A DNA stretch of 64,000 bases from Gnetum montanum (lineage: Eukaryota > Streptophyta > Gnetopsida > Gnetales > Gnetaceae), in assembly GCA_015680685.1 (NCBI GenBank), contig MNCI01012713.1, positions 1,019,068 through 1,083,067 on the forward strand, read 5' to 3'. Shown here piece after piece: positions 55,270 through 64,000 of the stretch (positions within the stretch are counted from its first letter, which is position 1; the number at the start of each line of letters is the position of its first letter). Under the pieces are notes generated by a model that had not been told where the DNA came from, did not search any database, and saw only the letters and a program-made list of their open reading frames with translations. The position numbers and the translations under genes were made by a program.

Positions 55270-57480
55270 TAATAGGTTGTCACATATCACCTCCTTATTG
55301 GAGCTACTAGAGGGCCTCATTGACTTTTGCCTTCATCATTTGAATATGTTTTACGTTGATTTATTTTTGCAAGATAGCTTGGTCCTTGTAGTGGTTCTTG
55401 ACCCTTTCAAATCTGAGGGAATTGTTTTTCTAGGCAGCAATCTTGATTGCATATTTCTAGTGAAGGATACAAACCTTCTCCATTGAGAGATTATGGTTTT
55501 CTGCTACCAACCTCCTTAGATCCATGATCATCTTGGCAAGATGGTCATGCTATTGTCTGATGCATTCAACCATCTATTCTTTCTAAAGCTTAACATTGTG
55601 CAAGTGATGATTGTCCTTGGTCAGAATCCCATTCTCCTGGCAAACCTCCAACAAGTCTTTCTGAATGTTGTAGACAGTGGCATCTAGTAAGGACTAGTCA
55701 AAGGTTGTCAATACCTTGGTTTACTTAGCCTATTGAAGTTTGTTCTAAAGTTATTGAAAAGCTTCATCTCTAGTTACAACTTGGTTGAGTATGGTGGGAT
55801 CAGTGAGGTGGTCTCTTAACTTTGCAACTTCAGTAGCCAAGTGTTGATTTTGCTTTGTGGCTACCTCATGTTGGGAATTGAAAATGAGGTACTTGCCCTT
55901 AGCCTTCAATAACATCTACTAGGTGGCAGTGATGTCATTTGAAAGGTCAAAGATCTCTAGAATTAATTGTTAGATTCTCACGAGTCATTTTAGCAACTCC
56001 TCATGTTTGGTTATGCTGAATCTTCCACTGGCCGCTCCTATGGACATCTGCACATCTCTAAATGTAGTGCTATTTGGCATAGACATTGCAAGAACATTGA
56101 GGAATTTTCCCACTCGATTAGCCACCACCTTGGCCACCATTTCTTAGCCTTAATGCTACATTACCAAGATAGTTTCTCCATCACCTTCTTCTAGGTGCAT
56201 TAAGAAGGTAGTGGTGTTTCTAGAGATTTCTGGAAATTGTTACTATCCTAGGATGGACACCATTATCTCTCAAGCACTAGGATTGAAGTGCATAGGTGTT
56301 TGAATTTGTTGGGTAGAGAATTTTGACATTGTATCCTCCAACCAGCTTATGGTATGAGTTATCTTGTTTAAGTGAATAAGGGCTGGTTAGTAGATAGATG
56401 GGTCAACACTCAATCCAACTTGCTACTATTGCAAGAGTTGCTCATGGAGTTTCTGCATGTGCTTCATGGTAGCGTGAGCCTCCAGTGTTGTTTCATGAGT
56501 GGGTGGTAGTGGTGCCTACTCCTTTTCTTTCATCGAGATAGGAACCTTATCTTTCATCATTTCTATCCAAGAGGTGTTAGGAGCATGTCTAAGTGTGTTG
56601 TTGGAATAGTGGGCTATTCCTCCCCTTTTGCAAAATTTTTAGATTGGACATAGAAAGGGGATTGTCTTCCTCCCATGCTCATTTTCCTTGAATATCTTCT
56701 CTATCTCAAGATATATTAGCTATGGGAGGTTGACCGATAATTTTTCACTCAAAGCAGCATACGCATGGGTAGAAAAAGCTATCACCTTGGTTGGCCTCAC
56801 TATTAGATTGAGGTGGCAGGTTGTGATATTGAAGTACACATGTTTTGTCATGGTGAGTGCACCATACTCTTTGTGGTCCACCCCATAGCATCACTAGATT
56901 GACTCCTTTTTCACCTCTAGATCCACTTATGTTGAGATCTCTACTAGATTGGTCCTAGTTTCAAGCAATATGAGGGCTTGAGAGATGGCCCCCATCGAGT
57001 AGGACATACTATTGTCCTTGATCTTCATAGTAGAGTTAAGCTACTTGTTGTGAGATATGTCTCTTCCATGTACCACTACCTATGGGAAGTGATGATGGAC
57101 CACATAGGAGAGCTCTATAACTAAGTTTTGACATCTTTTTGGGCAAAGTTCAAGAAGGTTTCAAAGTTTAGTTCTTGGATAAATGAATGCTAAATTTCTT
57201 TAGATTGAACTTGCCTAAGGCAAACATCTATCAAAGTGACCTCAAGGTTTGGCCTTCATCCTAGTGCCTCATCTTAGTGGGATTACACCATTTCATCCTT
57301 TAGAATCTAATGGACAGATTCCACTTTCAGGTCCTCCCGAAGAGGCTCCATTGCATGAGTTTTAGCTGCTTGCTCTTGGGGTTATTCTTACTATTAGTCC
57401 CTTCTAACTCTAGGCTACTTGTTCCTTAGTTGGAATGGTTCTCATTTTTGTGGATGCTTAGGTCTTGGAGCCATCTATAA
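55270..57480 (-). pseudogene. 3' ORF of E
   Basis: An ATG at 57480 opens MAPRPKHPQK. Broken frames follow with MSYSMGAISQALILLE (F has MDFSTKAISKVLNLPN), then PFPCPI and a Glu/Lys/Gln-rich coiled coil ending HNLSMEKVCILHQKYAI, which matches RTLSMEKIRTIHQKIAI of F. About 0.6-0.8 kb of C-terminus present in F is missing. It is in sense orientation after integrase, like the env-position ORF of Athila elements. Its role is unknown. Confidence 0.72.
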
Positions 57481-57984
57481 TCACAACATGATCAAGGATT
57501 AGCATTTGATGTGTAACTTTGCAACATTTGAGTATCTTATCTCTTTGAATTAGTTACACTTGGCTAAGTTGTGAGCATGGCAGGTTTGATTATTTTAATG
57601 TTATTTTATTGTTATTTCATTTTAATGTTTACTAGAATTCATTGAAAAGTTTTAACTCTATAAATTAGTTATTTTAATAGTATTTTATTAGTTAAACCTT
57701 GTGGGAGTTGGAAAAATTTCCAAAAATTTTTCATCAAAAACCTAAGGTTTGTGGCCATCACGATGTAGAGCTCACCTTCGATACCTTCAAAAATAAAAAA
57801 TAAGGGAAATCAGACATGTAGTTTAAAAGTTATGGGCTCTAAAAGGTTCTAGGATTTGAAAACTACAAAACTCCTCTTGTGTTTGAAGGCAAATGACAAA
57901 AAATTTAGAAAGTGATATAGTATTTATAGGATTTTTCAATTGCATCGATGGGATCTCATTGTTGTAGTTGAAAGAAATGAATTT
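57481..57984 (-). other. E spacer between 3' module and 3' ORF
   Basis: About 0.5 kb, A/T-rich, with no shared frame. It corresponds to 50940-51478 in D3. Confidence 0.4.
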
Positions 57985-59445
57985 TCATGATTAAAATAAG
58001 GATAAAAATAAATAATTTTGACATAAAATCGAAGTTCTTAGGGAGCAAGAACAACATAGAACATAATGAAATGCTTGAAGAAGGCTAGATAATACATAAA
58101 AAAGAAGAATTAGCAGGAGAATGATTGGAGAAATTCCAAGAAGGAGTGCACAATTGGACATAATCAACATGGAATGTAGAAGGTTTGAATTCAAAAATGT
58201 CTAAGCAATGAGAAATTGAACAAACCCAACCAAGGAGTATGCAAATGGATCCTTCCCATAGTAGACTCATGCCCTTAATGCCCTTACATATCCTCAACCT
58301 AAGGAGTCTGTGGATCCCATGGATGATTAATTGTTATGGTTAGTTATGGAAGAAATCACCAAAGAAACTACTGAAGAATTTTAATCACATCAAACCAATA
58401 CATTAAAACAAACATGAAAAATGGTAGTGAGGTGAGTTATGGAAAGCATAGGTGGATAAGGTAGAGAGTGGAATGGAGTCTCGTATCATGACCACATGAA
58501 GTCCCTTATGGATTTTTGTGGTTAATATGATTCAATAACATCCATCCTTAGTTGTAATTAAAACCAACCATTTTTAGTGACTTTGCATTGACACTATAAG
58601 ACCATTCCACCCCCTTAAGGCACAAGAATATCCCCACAAATTAATCATCATATCAAAAGAAAAGAAAAGAGAAGTAGGAAGTGAGATAAGCCTTAGTTAT
58701 TGGGAACCTTCAGGCATATGTAACATGTCTTTCTAGTCCCATAACCAATTCTTGTAGCCCATTATTTTGTTTTAGGAGTGTGCTTTGAATTTTCGTTATG
58801 GTTTTGTTAAGAATTTTTAGATGGAAACCACACCATGCAAAGACTTAGCTTTCTATTATTGGTCAACAATGGAATGGTGAGAAATCCATAGAAACACTTA
58901 TGGATGTAAGAGGGTAGGTAAGTACAAAGAGCATCAAATCCCTTTGAATTCATATCCATGTCTATCCATTTAATCCTTCATAATTTTGAAAACTACCAAG
59001 GCCACAAATTCATTAAAATTTTCATTTAAGAAGGGACTGCATATTTCAAAAATAAGGGAAATCCATAGAGTTTTGTGGATGGATGGATGACATGGACTCA
59101 CTACCTATTATCATGAAGAAGAAATCATGTCTTAGTTATCAACATCAAAATTCAAAGATAGAATATAGAAATTAGCAATCAAATAACATTATAGTACAAA
59201 CCATCATTAATTGATAGCTATAGTTGAACTTAGTCTTGGTGGAAATAAAGAAAGAAAAATAAAACATAAGAAAAGCATAAAAGAAATCCAAACCAAATAA
59301 AGTAAAATATAGAAAAAGTGTAAAATATTTTAAGAAAGTGAAAATGTACTAAAAATGGTGTAAAAAATTATGAAAAATAGAAAAAATAGAAAAATTAAGG
59401 AGCCTCTTTGATTGATTAACATGGATTGCCATCTTCCCTACGACT
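57985..59445 (-). repeat. E 3' noncoding module (copy 3)
   Basis: Matches 219-1650 and 51485-52880. GGATCCTTCCCATAGTAGAC is at 58250-58269, ACCACACCATGCAAAGACTT at 58827-58846 and the A-rich tract at 59250-59395. In E it directly follows integrase, which fixes its place in the family. Confidence 0.75.
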
Positions 59446-59449
59446 AAGT

Positions 59450-60670
59450 TGGAAAGAGGAGATTTGAAAAATTGAACATGCATGTCTATTCTTCAAAGTG
59501 TTCTAGTCAATAGCTCTTGTTGGTTTACGAAAAGGTTTTATTTTTTGGATGTTGACCATCAACTTTTTGTTTGGACTTTTAGGTTTGTAAATTAACATGA
59601 CACCAGAGGAAAATCTTTCATAGATAATGTAAGGCCCCTTCCCAATGTTTGAAACTTAGTTCTTTGTGGTACATGTGTGGGATTCTAGTCTAGGACCCTA
59701 TCTCCCAGTTGAAATTTCACTTTCCTCATTATAAGGTCATGCCATTATTTATTAAATGCCTTTTGTGCTTCATTAAATAATAGGGCCATCAATGGATTCT
59801 CATCTAGTAACTTGAGGTTCATTAATCTTTCTTTCTATGCTAGATTTAGGTCAAGGTCATAAGTTTTTGACAATGTATGAAGCTTCATTGGATTGGAAGT
59901 GTTAGTAATTTTCCATACATAAGCTCATAGGGAGAGTAGCTAATTGGAAGTTTCCAAGTGAAGTAGTAAGCCCAAAGGGCATCGTTGAGTTTTGTGCTCT
60001 AGTCCTTCCTATATTTACTAATAATTCAAGTTAGTATTTTTGTGATTTTCCTATTTGTAACCTTTTCTTGACTTTTAGCTTAGGGGTGGTAAGGTTTTGT
60101 TAATTTATGTTCAACCTCTAAGCATTACATGAGCTTCTAAAAGGTAGTACTTGTGAAATGAGTTTCATTATCAGAAATAAGTGCATGTGGTGCTTCAAAA
60201 CTATTTACAACATATTGATGTAAAAATTGAGCATCCATAGAAGATATGTACTTGTGATGATTGCATCTTCCATTCATTTCATATAGAAGTCAATAGTGAC
60301 TAAGATGTACACCTTTTTCATTTAGCATGGGAGTGATGGAATCCATGAAGTCAATGCCCCAAATATCAAAGGGCTTCAGTGGTTGGATCCACTATTGAGG
60401 TTCCTCCATATGAGTGATCATTCCACCATCATGTTGGCAACATTCATAGGAGAGGATAAAGTGGTAAGTATCCTTGAAAAGTGTTGGCTAATAATACCCT
60501 ACCATGAGGATCTTAATGACTGTGCACCTCCTAGCATAGTGGTTCCCACAAAAACCCTTGTGAGCATCTTGGGGCATGTGTAGTTGAATAGCATGAGGTA
60601 TGCACCATTGAATTGGGCCATTGGCACACATCTTGTAAAGGTGGTTGTTGATTTCCATGAAGTGTTTGAC
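59450..60670 (-). pseudogene. E integrase
   Basis: Minus-strand pieces in order are a decayed zinc-binding part (60540-60480), a core region with WSPLIFGALTSWIPSLPC-like and ILVTIDFYMK sequence (60380-60270), LFLIMKLISQ (60190-60160), then C-terminal GKGPYIIYERFSSGVMLIYK and QKVDGQHPKNKTF (59650-59540). Frames change several times and stops are dense. Catalytic acids cannot be confirmed. Position between RNase H and the 3' module supports the call. Confidence 0.65.
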
Positions 60671-60689
60671 TTGGGAAAGAAATTATTAT

Positions 60690-61270
60690 TTCTTCTTACT
60701 ATCCCACTCCTCTAGCATCTCCTAAGTAAGAAGATAGGTAAGGATGCCATCATCCTAGATGATTTTAGTGGGCACTTGTTCAGTTATAGCCCTAGAAAAG
60801 AGGATTTTATCAAGGAATTGATCTAAAAGTGGACTCTCCTCTTTTTTGTTCCATCTCCACCAAGACAAGTAGTCAACAACCATGTTCTTGGTTCCCTTTT
60901 GATCTACCATTGTTAGATCGAATTCCTACAAGATCACCAGTCACCATATGACATGAGGGCTTAGGGTTGGCTTATTCATCAGGAACTAGCTTGGACTATG
61001 ATGTGTGTGCACAAACATCTTGTACCCAAGCATGTAGTGCCTAAATTTTTTTAAGGTATACACCACTATCATCAGCTATTTCTTTGTTGTGATGTAGTTT
61101 AGCTATGCACCCACAATTCTTCTACTCACATAGTGGATATAGTAAGAATGTTTTAGATCATCCAACTATATAAGCGTGGCTCCCAAGGCATAATTGGATG
61201 CATTCGTCATGATGTAAAAGGGCTTGGACCAATCAGGTTCTCATAAAATTAGAGTTTCTACTAGCATTTG
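60690..61270 (-). pseudogene. E RNase H
   Basis: The frame reads PFYIMTNASNYALGATLI, then YYIHYVSRRIVGA, YTLKKFRHYMLGYKMFVHT and MVDQKGTKNMVVDYLSW. This is the standard Ty3-type RNase H with T-x-A-S at the first site (Asp changed to Asn) and VVDYLSW for VADHLSR at the end. No second RNase H is seen, as expected for Athila-like elements. Confidence 0.8.
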
Positions 61271-61399
61271 GTTAAGTTTTTGGAATGTACATTCACCCTC
61301 CTTGGTCCAAACAAATGGAACATTCTTCTTTGTTGGCTTCACTAATGATTTGGTGATCTTATAGAAATTCTTGATGAATTGCTGGTAGTAGTTAGTATG

Positions 61400-62080
61400 G
61401 CTAAGGAATGATCTCACATCTTTAACTATTTTTGACTATCAAGTAATTCCTTGGATAACCCTTATTTTTTTAGGGTTGACCTTGATCCCTTTCTTTGAAA
61501 TTATATGTTCCAACATAATGCCTTCTTGGACCATCAAGTGGCTTTTTTGCTAGTTGAGCCTTAGGTTTATCTCCATACACCTTTTCAACACTTGCTCAAG
61601 ATGGTCCAGGACTTGCTCAAATGTAGCCCCATATATGAAGAAGTCATGCATGAAGACTTTCATCCCACTACCAATATTTTATTTAAAAATTCTTAGGATA
61701 AGGTGTTGGAATGTGGTAGGGGCATTACATAGGCCAAATGACATCATTCTATATGCAAAAGTCCCCTAAGCACTCATGAATGTGGTTTTGGCCTGATATT
61801 CTAGTGCTATATGGATTTGGTTATAGCCATTATAACTATTTAGAAAGCTAGAGTGGAAATGCCCATAAATGATGTCCAACACTTGGTTCACAAATGGAAA
61901 AGAAAAATGATCCTTAAATGTTAGCATGTTTAGTAGTTTGAAATCAATGTAGATCCTCCATTTCCACCTTTCTTTAGCACTATCACAACTGGGCTAACCC
62001 ATTTGCTTTCTACAAAGGGATAGATCAACCCCACTTTGAGGAGTTTTTTAATCTCCTCCTTGACAATCTACTTCAATTTA
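61400..62080 (-). pseudogene. E reverse transcriptase
   Basis: The minus strand shows KVGLIYPFVESKWVSPVVIV (Gln or Cys replaced at stops), WRIYIDFKLLNMLTFKDHFS, SYNGYNQIHIALEYQAKTTF, GTFAYRMMSFGLCNAPTTFQ, the catalytic box MKVFMHDFFIYG (family FMDDF; first Asp is His), INLRLNQQKSHLMVQEGIML and KKGIKVNPKKIRVI. GLCNAP-TFQ and the missing second RNase H place it in the Athila-like group. The catalytic change and stops make it dead. Confidence 0.87.
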
Positions 62081-62099
62081 GAATTCAACCATTGTTGCA

Positions 62100-62610
62100 G
62101 TTGCCTCTTGGATTTCATGGAGGGATATGTGTAAATGCGATGTTGGCATATCCTAGGATCAATTCCAGTAAGTTTAGGATATGAACAAGAAAAGGCTCTT
62201 GGCCATTTGTTAACCACCTCCAACAACTTCTTTTTTTGCATAGGAGCAAGGTTGGTATTGATAATAATTGGCTTGCCATTTTTTTATAAAATCATATTCC
62301 ATTCTATTCAACAAAGTCTTTAACTCAAGGGACTCCTATTTAAAAATTTTATGGATTTCTAACTCTTTCCAATTGGTATCATTAGATTCATTGGAGAGTT
62401 GGTGATGTATTTGTTCCATCTCATCCATGCCTTTAATGTAGGCACTTGTTAGGCTTTCAATTTGTTCCATGCACAAAGTTGAGTTGCTTTTAGGTTCAAT
62501 TGTAAACCATTGGATGCCCTCTAGTTTTTTGGTTGCTGTGTATAGGCACCTTTGGATTTTTGTGACATCTACATATTGCTTGCATGCTGTGATTTTTGTA
62601 CTTTTCATTG
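62100..62610 (-). pseudogene. E linker between protease and RT
   Basis: A 90-codon frame (62608-62336) opens MKSTKITACKQYVDVTKIQR and has CLYTATKKLEGIQWF. It then continues as broken frames to the RT start. D1 keeps the same linker at 2166-1708. Confidence 0.65.
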
Positions 62611-62639
62611 TTCATAATTTCTATACACAATGGTATCTG

Positions 62640-63000
62640 ATGTCATTATATGCAATACATTGAACACACTTTCTCTCAATCTTTTCAAAATCATTTTCTT
62701 TGGAAGTTTTCAAGGAGAGGTCTCTTATTTCTAGTTGTGCATCTATTATGCTTAGCCAAGCCCTTTCCATGATGATTGGAAAGTTCCCCTTACAATTGTC
62801 TACTTAGATCACCAGAAAGTTAACCTAGTAGGATCACCCATAAATAGTGGTTACAATGTCCTCCACCAATCCCAAGGGATCAATGATGAATTAATCTTTT
62901 AACTCAAGACAAATGTTGTTCTTCTTGAGAGGAGGCATGTTTAAGGCATTGTACATTTCACGAGAGATCAAGTTTATACTAGAACTTGAGTCTAAAAGAG
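62640..63000 (-). pseudogene. E protease
   Basis: The frame reads LKDQFIIDPLGLVEDIVTTI and FPIIMERAWLSIIDAQLEIR, aligning with D3 protease throughout (ILGRPWL box here IMERAWL). The catalytic Asp region at about 62970 reads SSSSINLIS, so the site is not kept. Confidence 0.7.
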
Positions 63001-64000
63001 CTTTGCAAGGCTCATTCTCACAAGTAAGTGGGGGAAATTCTAGGATCTAATCTCTTCCTAAGAAGGTGGCTAGCCTTTATTTAATCTGTGATCGCATGGG
63101 TCAACATTACAATATGCACTTTGGAAGGTTTTTGGTTCAAAGGGATCTCAAATGGTGTTGCAGAGGATGAATAAGAAGTAGGATCAGTAGCCTTAGGTAT
63201 TTGTAAGGGCTTAGAAGGATTGTTGGTTTGGAAGAAAGATCTTTTTTAGGGATTATTTTCTAAACCAATCAATTGGAAAGTTGATTGTAAGTTAATAGCC
63301 CTTGTGATGTTTCTTTTCTATAGTTGGGCTAGAATTTCAGCTTGCATGGATGGAGTAGGTGGTAATTGAGTTTAAGGTGGAGGTATAGGTGTAGAAAGAT
63401 GAGGGTAATATAAAAATGGAGACTTCCCTCTTGAAGATTGAGCTCTATAGTATTCAGGGGGTATTCATGATGTTGGAAAGAGGTGTGAATGGAAGAGTCA
63501 TGCAAAGAAATTGGTTGTTGAACATAGTACCCATATGGATCTAGCTATTGGTAAGGGTACTGCTATCTCACTGGTGGTATCCCCCACAATTCTGGGTGCT
63601 ACCACTATTGGTATTGATCATGAGGTTGAGGTGGAGCTCCACTCAAATAATAGGCTTGTTGTTGGTGGAACTACCTATAATTGCCTTGAGGATAAGGCAA
63701 TCTTTGAGATGCTTGCCTTTTCACCAATCTAAGATTTAGAGTATACACCCTAGATTCTTGCAAGTGTGACATAACTAGATAACACCCCTTAGGATGCTTT
63801 TAGTGGTAGATGTAACATCCATCATCATCATCTATCTTAGAATTTGCAACCTTTTCAATAGTAGCAGCTTTGTCCTTACCCCTTTGATGGGTAGGTTTGG
63901 CTTCCTTTGTTCTTCTTCAGTCATAGCCTCTACCTTGTTCTTTGGATTCTTCAGAAATTCTAAGGGCAATTTGGAACTTTTAGTATAAAGAGTCCCACAT
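63001..64000 (-). pseudogene. E gag, C-terminal part (runs off window)
   Basis: The zinc knuckle lies near 63790-63830 (CYIYH-like remains of CEICQYDHPKGC). The Tyr/Pro-rich tail is at 63590-63480 with PYGYYVQQPIS. The gag core would be beyond base 64000. Opposite-strand open frames at 63511-63739 arise because this tail lacks stops on both strands. Confidence 0.6.

Larger units (their letters stand above)
55270..64000 (-). mobile_element. Athila-like element E, degenerate, all pol domains in order
   Basis: From the right edge down it shows gag, protease, linker, RT, RNase H, integrase, 3' noncoding module and 3' coiled-coil ORF. Neither LTR is present: the 5' end lies outside the window, and the 3' ORF breaks off at 55270 into AT-rich DNA. 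It is the best template for judging deletions in D1, D2 and D3. Confidence 0.8.

Overview
This window is nuclear DNA of a seed plant with a large, retrotransposon-rich genome. No intact host gene, tRNA, rRNA, CRISPR array or bacterial-style operon is visible. Almost all of the 64 kb is old, mutually nested Ty3/Gypsy LTR retrotransposons of the plant Tat type (elements A and B) and Athila-like type (D1, D2, D3, E and F), plus two solo LTRs. Every coding region is broken by stops or frameshifts. Most stops sit where the family has Gln or Arg, so C-to-T decay of methylated DNA is the likely cause. The species cannot be named from the sequence.

Layout. The oldest visible layer on the left is D2, an Athila-like element on the minus strand (5' LTR 47611-48469, gag 47590-46486 and 29167-27615, protease 24561-24242). 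Four insertions split it: element B (29168-46485), solo LTR B' (start 24566, then 25483-27609), solo LTR G (24567-25477, inside B') and element D1 (24241 down past base 1). D1 is in turn split inside its gag by element A (3444-22198). The 5' LTR of B is split by element F (30389-34753). The orders follow from target-site duplications and from paralogous uninterrupted copies elsewhere in the window.

Element A (18.8 kb, plus strand) has 1.7 kb LTRs, a PBS, 5' tandem repeats, gag, protease, a long region with an antisense ORF between protease and reverse transcriptase, then RT, RNase H, a second archaeal-type RNase H and integrase, and a PPT. Three minisatellite clusters sharing the core TAAACTAGCA flank the antisense region and follow the integrase. 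Element B (about 12.9 kb without F) has 3.0 kb LTRs, gag, protease, an archaeal-type RNase H placed before RT, then RT, RNase H, integrase and an extra 3' ORF. The different position of the second RNase H is the main architectural contrast between the two.

The right third (50.1-64 kb, minus strand) holds a pol-deleted Athila-like element D3 (50102-54540) and a degenerate but fully ordered element E (gag, protease, RT, RNase H, integrase, 3' module and a 3' coiled-coil ORF, 64000-55270). Between them lie two fragments of a receptor-like protein kinase in scrambled order. A stretch at 48470-50101 has coding-like pieces I cannot identify. The assembly has a 688-base N gap (24660-25347) and a single N flanked by a 47-bp duplication (16777).
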